From Christensenella sp. UBA1262 (GTDB taxonomy: Bacteria > Bacillota > Clostridia > Christensenellales > CAG-917): DNA of 11,495 nt. The stretch spans positions 11,746-23,240 of the forward strand of contig DBVO01000038.1 of NCBI GenBank assembly GCA_002308215.1, read 5' to 3'. The notes under the pieces were generated by a model. That model did not search any database and had not been told where the DNA came from. It saw only the letters and a program-made list of their open reading frames with translations. This document shows, one piece after another, positions 6,023 through 11,495 of the stretch. A program made the position numbers and the translations under genes. Every line of letters begins with the position of its first letter. Positions within the stretch are counted from its first letter, which is position 1.

Positions 6023-7364
6023 GTTTATTTCACTTCCATCTACATTACGCCTTGTTTCATTTGTTGTTGAAACGCTAGTTGCAGCTTTGCTCTTATTCTG
6101 TACAGTATTTGGAATAATTGGAAAACGCAATAAAGCGCATTTAGCATATATTATTACGCTGTTATGCTCAATTATAGTAATGGCTATTTCACGCACTCCT
6201 TTAATAGAAGGAATAAACGAGTATTTTGCTTACTATTCACATCTTATCTTATTAGCTCCTCTTGGTCTTGCAGTATATATTGCAATACGAGATAAGCGTT
6301 ATATTCTTATTCTAGATGCTGTTTGGTGTGCATTTAATTTGCCATTCTTAAGTGTAATTCCATATTATGGCTATATAGCCATAGGCTCACTGATCATAAT
6401 TATGGTGAGAACAATATTTATTTGCAAATATTCAATTGAAAGTTTAGCACTCTACCCTGGACGACTTGCAATTAAGCATGCACTTGATCACACAAACGAT
6501 GGCGTCGCGTTTGTTAATATTTTTGGAAGAATCACATATCTAAATCCTATACTTAAATGGATACTACAAGATTTGAACATATCCTCATATTCAAAAGCAG
6601 CCAAAATTATTGATGGAATTAAGTCGCTATCAGCCGAAAATGGTAGAAAAATATCTGAAACATCATACATTGTATATCTCAATGATACAGCATACAGATT
6701 CGCATTTGATCAGCCTCTGACACAGATATCATGTGTAAATGTTACTGAAGAAGAAAACCTCGTCAAAGAATACGAGAAAAACCAAGAGCTTCTAAAAGAA
6801 GCTAATAATGATCTTAGCGAAGCTCTAAATGCAATTGAAAGCGTCCAAAAAGAAAAAGAGCTACTTCGTATTAAAGGCCAATTGCACGATGAATTAGCTC
6901 AACACTTATCAATACTTCATATGTTCATTTTGAATGATAATTCAAGTGATATAAGACAAATCAAAGAAATGCTTTCTAGTTTAGAAATTACACCAAAAGA
7001 TAGTAATGAAGAAAACAATCTTGAAAGCCTTTCTAGCACATTGAATTCAATTGATGTTAGCTTAAATACAGTTGGTGAAATTCCAAATAACGACCATATA
7101 AAAGCACTTGTATATAAGCTTGCAAAAGAAATGTCTACAAATGCGATCAAACATGCAAAAGCAAGGGAGATTAATATATCATTTACAACTAAAGACAAAG
7201 ACTTTGAAATAGTTGCAAGCAATGCAGGAGTAATGCCAAAAGAAATAATATTTGGCAATGGACTAACCACATTAAAATCAGAAATTGATGCTCTTGGTGG
7301 AACCTTAGATATTAACTGTAACAACGTATTTTGCTTAACAGTTAAACTACCATTAAATTGCTAA
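6015..7364 (+). CDS. Membrane sensor histidine kinase (HisKA_3/NarX-DesK-like)
   Basis: A 449-residue sensor kinase. About five membrane segments (near 14-35, 42-59, 73-91, 95-112 and 118-136) are followed by a PAS-like domain (about 155-245), a coiled coil (about 246-285), then the kinase core. The H-box is RIKGQLHDELAQHLSIL with phospho-acceptor H291. The N-box is KEMSTNAIKHA with N376 and H380. The G1 region reads ASNAGVMP (N403/G405, Asn where many kinases have Asp), the G2 region GNGLTTL (414-420), followed by DALGGTLDI and an ending LTVKLP. This is the arrangement of kinases that pair with NarL/LuxR regulators, so it is the likely phosphodonor for the regulator at 3772-4386. It overlaps the preceding gene by eight bases. 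The two sensor proteins share the PAS-coil-DHp-ATPase layout and appear paralogous. Confidence 0.9.
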   Translation: MPEFISLPSTLRLVSFVVETLVAALLLFCTVFGIIGKRNKAHLAYIITLLCSIIVMAISRTPLIEGINEYFAYYSHLILLAPLGLAVYIAIRDKRYILILDAVWCAFNLPFLSVIPYYGYIAIGSLIIIMVRTIFICKYSIESLALYPGRLAIKHALDHTNDGVAFVNIFGRITYLNPILKWILQDLNISSYSKAAKIIDGIKSLSAENGRKISETSYIVYLNDTAYRFAFDQPLTQISCVNVTEEENLVKEYEKNQELLKEANNDLSEALNAIESVQKEKELLRIKGQLHDELAQHLSILHMFILNDNSSDIRQIKEMLSSLEITPKDSNEENNLESLSSTLNSIDVSLNTVGEIPNNDHIKALVYKLAKEMSTNAIKHAKAREINISFTTKDKDFEIVASNAGVMPKEIIFGNGLTTLKSEIDALGGTLDINCNNVFCLTVKLPLNC

Positions 7365-7392
7365 TTTCAAGTATCTAACGATATTTTTTATT

Positions 7393-7423
7393 AAAAAACG
7401 CACTCAACCGAGTGCGCTTTTTT
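7393..7423. terminator. Bidirectional intrinsic terminator
   Basis: CGCACTC (7399-7405), loop AACC, GAGTGCG (7410-7416). The stem is preceded by A6 (7393-7398) and followed by C then T6 (7418-7423). Read on either strand it is a GC-rich 7-bp stem followed by a U-run. It therefore ends both the plus-strand tmcAL-signalling operon (last stop 7364) and the minus-strand ileS-methyltransferase-RluA operon (last stop 7438). Apart from this, 7365-7437 holds nothing else I can see. Confidence 0.93.
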
Positions 7424-7437
7424 ATGGTCAATTTTAA

Positions 7438-8166
7438 TCAATAGCTGTTTTTAATTGTAACTGATAAAAATGGAGTATAGTCAAACAAATTCCATGCTGG
7501 CTCATCAGGAGGATATACACGGAAAACCAATTCTTTTCCGCTAACTGGATGAGCAAAACGAAGCTCTGTTGCCCAGAGACAAAGTGGAGCATTTGGATAC
7601 TTTCCTGTGCCATAGCGTTTGTCTCCAACAATTGGATTGCCCATGTTTTGCATCTGAACACGAATTTGATGTCCTCTTCCTGTTACCAAGTTAACTGATA
7701 CAAGTGAAAAATTGTCTTTAGTAGCGAGTACCTTATAATCTAATTCAGCATACTTTGCTCCTTCAGATAAGGCTGGAACAACTTTTACCATATTAGTATC
7801 TGGGAACTTTTTAAGATAGCAAGTAAGTTTATCTGCTTTATATCTAGGAGTTCCTTCAAGAATAGCAAAATACTTTTTATCTACTTCCCCATTTTTGATT
7901 GCTTCAGAAAGTCTAGATGCTGCCTTTGATGTTTTTGCAAACACCATAACACCACCGGTTGGTCTATCAAGACGATGCACTAAACCTACGTAAGCATCCC
8001 CAGGTTTACCTTCATGATCAATGCGATATTGTTTCAAAAGTGTAAGCATATCTGGGTCGCCACTTTCATCTGCTTGACAAGGAATATCAACAGGTTTAAC
8101 AACAACAAGCAAGTGGTTGTCTTCAAAAACTATTTTTAAATCTTTGTAAGTGATTTCTTTGCTCAT
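7438..8166 (-). CDS. RluA-family pseudouridine synthase
   Basis: A 242-residue RNA pseudouridine synthase of the RluA/RsuA-like alpha/beta fold, which isomerises uridine in rRNA or tRNA. The catalytic motif is GLVHRLDRPTGGVMVFAKT with D67. Other family blocks are VVVKPVDIPCQ (21-31), KKYFAILEG (97-105), VTGRGHQIRVQM (161-172) and NPIVGDKRYG. There is no N-terminal S4 domain: the catalytic domain starts almost at once, as in the shorter RluA paralogues. The target base cannot be told from sequence. The ATG at 8164-8166 has only a weak GGTG (8172-8175 region) upstream and lies 28 bases after the methyltransferase stop, across an AT-rich palindrome. It is the last gene of the ileS operon. Confidence 0.92.
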   Translation of the reverse strand: MSKEITYKDLKIVFEDNHLLVVVKPVDIPCQADESGDPDMLTLLKQYRIDHEGKPGDAYVGLVHRLDRPTGGVMVFAKTSKAASRLSEAIKNGEVDKKYFAILEGTPRYKADKLTCYLKKFPDTNMVKVVPALSEGAKYAELDYKVLATKDNFSLVSVNLVTGRGHQIRVQMQNMGNPIVGDKRYGTGKYPNAPLCLWATELRFAHPVSGKELVFRVYPPDEPAWNLFDYTPFLSVTIKNSY

Positions 8167-8176
8167 TTTACACCAT

Positions 8177-8197
8177 TAAATTTATAATATAAATTTA
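8177..8197. repeat. 21-bp AT-only palindrome between methyltransferase and RluA genes
   Basis: TAAATTTATA (8177-8186), one central A, then TATAAATTTA (8188-8197): a perfect 10-bp inverted repeat made only of A and T. It includes the stop codon of the methyltransferase gene (8195-8197) and lies 10 bases upstream of the RluA-family start. It may be a regulator site, an AT-rich -10-like region, or simply AT-rich coincidence. Confidence 0.5.
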
Positions 8198-9052
8198 TTC
8201 AAAAGTTGCAAATGAAGTACAGCCTTGTGGAAGAATCAATCCTTCCTCTGTTTCAAGACCTATTTCATCAGCATCTATTACTGCATTCTTAGGCAATGCC
8301 AACTTAAGGATGTTAGCCATAACAGTTGGTTGAAGACCTGTTGTATAGCTATTTAAACATACAAACAAAGGATTATCGCTAAGTAATTGTGCGACTAGAC
8401 CCATAAGTTCACTTATGCCTTCTTCAATTTTCCACTTTTCGCCATTTGGTCCTCGGCCAAATGATGGTGGATCGAGTATAATCGCATCATAATGTTTTCC
8501 ACGTCTTATTTCACGTGCACAGAATTTAAAGCAATCGTCAATAATGTATCTCATTTCAGCATCTTGAAGACCTGAAAGCTTAACATTATCCCCTGCACGC
8601 TCAACCATAGCTTTAGCACTATCCACATGGCAAACACTTGCACCTGCTTTTAAGCAAGCTACTGATGCAGCTCCTGTATACCCAAAAAGATTAAGCACAC
8701 TTATTTTACGTCCAGAATTTTCTATTAAAGTCATCATTCTATCCCAATTAACTGCTTGTTCTGGGAAAAGACCTGTATGCTTAAACCCCATTAACTTTAA
8801 TGAAAATCTCAAATCGCGCCAACCAAGTTGGAATTCGGTATTAATTGGTTTTAACCATTTCCATGCACCACCGCCAGATGAACTACGTTCATAAATTGCA
8901 GAAATGCCATTATATGATCTCAATGGTTTTTGTGCATGCCAAATAACCTGAGGATCTGGACGAAGCAAAACAAGGTCTCCCCAGCGTTCCAACTTCTCTC
9001 CATCCCCAGTTGCAATAACACTATAATCTTTCCAATCTGGTGCAATTCTCAT
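8195..9052 (-). CDS. Class I SAM-dependent RNA methyltransferase (RlmI/RlmK-like core)
   Basis: A 285-residue methyltransferase resembling the catalytic part of the RlmI/RlmK 23S rRNA cytosine/guanine methyltransferases (Methyltrans_SAM type). Visible signatures are GLFPEQAVNWDRM (94-106), SAM-binding motif I VLNLFGYTGAAS (119-130), the acidic residue D144 in CHVDSAKAM that binds the SAM ribose, and motif IV DPPSFGRG (194-201). The first 90 residues form a short beta-rich domain (WGDLVLLRPDPQVIWH) rather than the full PUA domain of RlmI. The exact RNA substrate is uncertain. The ATG at 9050-9052 starts one base after the ileS stop (9054-9056), with AGAGAG a few bases upstream as a weak binding site, so it is translationally coupled to ileS. 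Confidence 0.88.
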   Translation of the reverse strand: MRIAPDWKDYSVIATGDGEKLERWGDLVLLRPDPQVIWHAQKPLRSYNGISAIYERSSSGGGAWKWLKPINTEFQLGWRDLRFSLKLMGFKHTGLFPEQAVNWDRMMTLIENSGRKISVLNLFGYTGAASVACLKAGASVCHVDSAKAMVERAGDNVKLSGLQDAEMRYIIDDCFKFCAREIRRGKHYDAIILDPPSFGRGPNGEKWKIEEGISELMGLVAQLLSDNPLFVCLNSYTTGLQPTVMANILKLALPKNAVIDADEIGLETEEGLILPQGCTSFATFE

Positions 9053-9053
9053 T

Positions 9054-11495
9054 TTATACTCTCTTTACAGAAACAATAACTTTCTCTCCATTAATGTCGA
9101 GTTCTTTTGTATAGCCATCAAGCGTTGTTGAAATTCCATCACAAAGAACATCGCTAAGGAATTCTGCTTTCTCTAAGACTTGCAAAGCAAGTCCATCAGC
9201 TTGATATCCAATGACAATGTGGTCAGTTACTTCAAAACCGGCTTCTTTACGAAGGTTTTGAATTTTACTTACTAATTCACGCTCTACACCTTCAAGAATC
9301 AAATCATCATTCAATGCTGTATCAAGGACAACCGTTGTTTCACCATCTGATTCGCTTGAGAATCCTTCTTTGTTCTTAACATTAATGAGAAGGTCACTTT
9401 CTTCAATTTCGACGTCTCTATCATTGATACGCGTTCTAAATGGATTACCACTCTTAATTGCATTCATGATATCATTTGCTCTTTCTTGCAAGAGCATTCT
9501 GATTTGACCAAGAAGTGAACCATATTTTGGACCAAGTGTTTTAAGCTGTGGCTTTAATTCATATGTAACAAATTCATTCTCGCCACTTGAGATTTCAACG
9601 TCTTTGACGTTTAGTTCATCTTGAACAACATCACGGAGCTCTTTAGAAAGTTCTCTTCTACCATTATACATAATACGGCTCAATGGTTGACGGTTCTTAA
9701 TGTTAGCTTTATTTCTTGCAGCACGTCCAAGAACAACAACATTCAAAACATCTTGCATGCCATCTTCTAAGAACGTATCAATATACTTATCGTTTGCTTT
9801 AGGGAAATCACAAAGATGTACACTTTCTGGAGCAGATTTGTCAAAGTTTCTTACCAAATTTTGGTACATCTCTTCAGCAAGGAACGGCGTATAAGGCGCT
9901 AGAAGCTTTGTAAGCGTAACAAGAACTGTGTAGAGTGTCGTATATGCTGCTGCTTTGCTTCTAGTCATTTTACTGCCCCAGAAACGATCACGGCTACGTC
10001 TAACATACCAGTTAGATAAATTATCTACAAACTCTTGAATTGCTCTAGAAGTCTCTGTGATCTTGTATTCATTAAGTCCTTCATCAACTGTTCTGATAAG
10101 CGTATTGAGACTTGACAAGATCCATCTGTCCATGACGTTCAACAATTGATCATCAAGTTTATATTTAGTTGGATCAAATTTATCAATTTCAGCATAAAGA
10201 ACAAAGAATGCATATGTGTTCCAAAGCGTGCCCATAAACTTACGTTGAGCTTCGCTCACATTGTCAGCAGAAAAACGGGATGGTAACCATGGTGCTGATG
10301 CAGTATAGAAATACCATCTTGTTGCATCTGCGCCTTGCTTATCAAGAACTGTCCAAGGGTCAACAACGTTACCTTTATGCTTTGACATCTTGATGCCATC
10401 TTTATCGTTAACGTGACCAAGAACTATACAGTTCTTGAATGGAGCTTTATCAAAAAGAACTGTGCTTACTGCAAGAAGTGTATAGAACCAACCTCTTGTT
10501 TGGTCGACAGCTTCAGAAATAAAGTTAGCTGGGAATACTTCGTTAAACACATCTTTATTTTCGAATGGATAATGCCACTGAGCAAACGGCATAGAACCAC
10601 TATCAAACCAGCAGTCTAAAACTTCTGGTGTTCTTTCCATAGTTCCACCGCATTCACAATCCCATTTGACTTCGTCAATATATGGTCTATGTAATTCAAT
10701 ATCATGATCAAGATGGCCAAGCACTTTAAGTTCTGCTTTAGATCCAACCACATGAATCTTTCCACATTTATTGCACTTCCATATTGGAAGTGGTGTGCCC
10801 CAATATCTTTCACGTGAAATGCCCCAGTCGATAACATTTTCAAGGAAATTGCCCATTCGACCAGTTTTAATTGTTTCAGGCATCCAATTTACCGAATTAT
10901 TTGATGCAAGGAGGTTCTCCTTGACAGCTGTCATTTTGACAAACCAGGAACTACGTGCATAATAAAGCAATGGAGTATCACAACGCCAACAGAATGGATA
11001 GCTATGTGTAAATTTCATAGCTTTAAAGAGTTTCCCTTCTTCTTTGAGCTTTGCAATGATATGCTTATCAGCATCTTTACAGAATTGACCAGCAAAATCA
11101 GTAACTGGATCGCGGAAACGTCCTCTATCATCTACCATTTGTACAAATGGTAAACCATATCTTTTACCAACTTTACTATCATCTTCACCAAAAGCCGGAG
11201 CAATATGAACGATACCAGAACCATCTGTTAAAGTTACATATGAGTCATTAGTTATATAATAAGCTTTTTCTTTGGCCCCAGTCTCGTAATTGAATAGTGG
11301 CTCATATTCTGTATATTCGTATTCACTACCTTTTTTAACACTAACTTTTTCATAGCAACCAGCTTCAAACAAACTATCTACAAGCGCATCTGCGAGTATA
11401 TAATACTCGCCATTAACTAAAACGCATGCGTAATCCTCTTTACCATTCATACATAGAGCAACGTTTGAAGGAAGTGTCCATGGTGTAGTTGTCCA
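9054..11495 (-). CDS. ileS: Isoleucyl-tRNA synthetase, type 2, 5' end beyond the window
   Basis: Isoleucine-tRNA ligase (class Ia). 813 residues are visible. The frame is open to the right edge and starts mid-gene at WTTTPWTLPSNVAL, part of the CP1 editing domain, so about 220 N-terminal residues with the HIGH motif are outside. Visible parts are the editing block GSGIVHIAPAFGEDD (visible residues 92-106), SYPFCWRC, RERYWGTPLPIW, a probable zinc ribbon (CNKC, later CEC), EVLDCWFDSG, GWFYTLL, and the KMSKS-type loop KMSKHKGN (369-376; about 10368-10391). An anticodon-binding domain follows (DRWILSSLNTL, NWYVRRSRDRFWG). The C-terminus (about 620-813) is the long DUF5915-like extension typical of type 2, not the zinc finger of type 1. 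First gene of a minus-strand operon within the window; any leader or T-box would lie to the right. Confidence 0.96.
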   Translation of the reverse strand, partial: WTTTPWTLPSNVALCMNGKEDYACVLVNGEYYILADALVDSLFEAGCYEKVSVKKGSEYEYTEYEPLFNYETGAKEKAYYITNDSYVTLTDGSGIVHIAPAFGEDDSKVGKRYGLPFVQMVDDRGRFRDPVTDFAGQFCKDADKHIIAKLKEEGKLFKAMKFTHSYPFCWRCDTPLLYYARSSWFVKMTAVKENLLASNNSVNWMPETIKTGRMGNFLENVIDWGISRERYWGTPLPIWKCNKCGKIHVVGSKAELKVLGHLDHDIELHRPYIDEVKWDCECGGTMERTPEVLDCWFDSGSMPFAQWHYPFENKDVFNEVFPANFISEAVDQTRGWFYTLLAVSTVLFDKAPFKNCIVLGHVNDKDGIKMSKHKGNVVDPWTVLDKQGADATRWYFYTASAPWLPSRFSADNVSEAQRKFMGTLWNTYAFFVLYAEIDKFDPTKYKLDDQLLNVMDRWILSSLNTLIRTVDEGLNEYKITETSRAIQEFVDNLSNWYVRRSRDRFWGSKMTRSKAAAYTTLYTVLVTLTKLLAPYTPFLAEEMYQNLVRNFDKSAPESVHLCDFPKANDKYIDTFLEDGMQDVLNVVVLGRAARNKANIKNRQPLSRIMYNGRRELSKELRDVVQDELNVKDVEISSGENEFVTYELKPQLKTLGPKYGSLLGQIRMLLQERANDIMNAIKSGNPFRTRINDRDVEIEESDLLINVKNKEGFSSESDGETTVVLDTALNDDLILEGVERELVSKIQNLRKEAGFEVTDHIVIGYQADGLALQVLEKAEFLSDVLCDGISTTLDGYTKELDINGEKVIVSVKRV

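Noticed and set aside
6917..7324. 135-codon minus-strand frame inside the second kinase gene
   Set aside because: Shadow of the ATPase-domain coding strand; hydrophobic by reverse-complement bias, with no ribosome-binding site or known family.
1..11495. CRISPR arrays, tRNA/rRNA genes, insertion sequences, phage genes or riboswitches
   Set aside because: I looked across both strands and saw no spaced direct repeats, transposase or integrase motifs, cloverleaf sequences or recognisable riboswitch cores; nearly all bases are in assigned genes or short intergenic signals.

Overview
The window is AT-rich chromosomal DNA from a low-GC Bacillota, most likely a Clostridia-type fermenter. The evidence is a TmcAL-type tRNA(Met) acetate ligase, a short clostridial-style pta-ackA pair, a zinc-ribbon ribosomal protein L32, consensus SigA-like promoters, and a type 2 (eukaryote/archaea-like) IleRS. 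I cannot name the genus. Coding density is very high and there is no sign of a phage, insertion sequence, CRISPR array, rRNA or tRNA. No gap between genes exceeds 300 bases.

Layout from left to right. (1) 9-2540, minus strand: pta then ackA as a tight operon for acetate/ATP formation, followed by rpmF (L32). rpmF has its own perfect-consensus promoter, and a strong stem-loop separates it from ackA. (2) 2541-2668: a short divergent control region in which the pta and tmcAL promoters interlock around overlapping -10 boxes, flanked by two palindromes that share a TTGCAAT core. (3) 2669-7364, plus strand: tmcAL (TTG start), then a NarL/LuxR-type response regulator and two membrane histidine-kinase-like proteins, with 8-base overlaps between the three signalling genes. 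(4) 7399-7423: a compact bidirectional terminator. (5) 7438-11495, minus strand: ileS (its 5' part lies off the right edge), a class I SAM-dependent RNA methyltransferase starting one base after ileS, and an RluA-family pseudouridine synthase.

Two themes run through the window. One is translation and its RNA modification: L32, TmcAL, RluA-type synthase, RNA methyltransferase and IleRS. The other is acetate: Pta/AckA make acetyl-phosphate, acetate and ATP, and TmcAL consumes acetate and ATP to make ac4C34 on elongator tRNA(Met). The two are divergently transcribed from one shared promoter block.

The most unusual element is the signalling cassette. The second protein of the operon (4379-6022) has an N-terminal 7TM sensor, a PAS-like segment and a coiled coil like a histidine kinase. 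However, its DHp and ATPase regions appear to have lost the phospho-acceptor histidine, the N-box asparagine and the nucleotide-lid glycine boxes. The third protein (6015-7364) keeps the LHDELAQHL H-box, the N-box and a GNGL box. I read this as a response regulator with one working kinase and one pseudokinase sensor, co-transcribed with a tRNA-modification enzyme next to acetate metabolism. The sequence comparison is direct; the functional model is inference.
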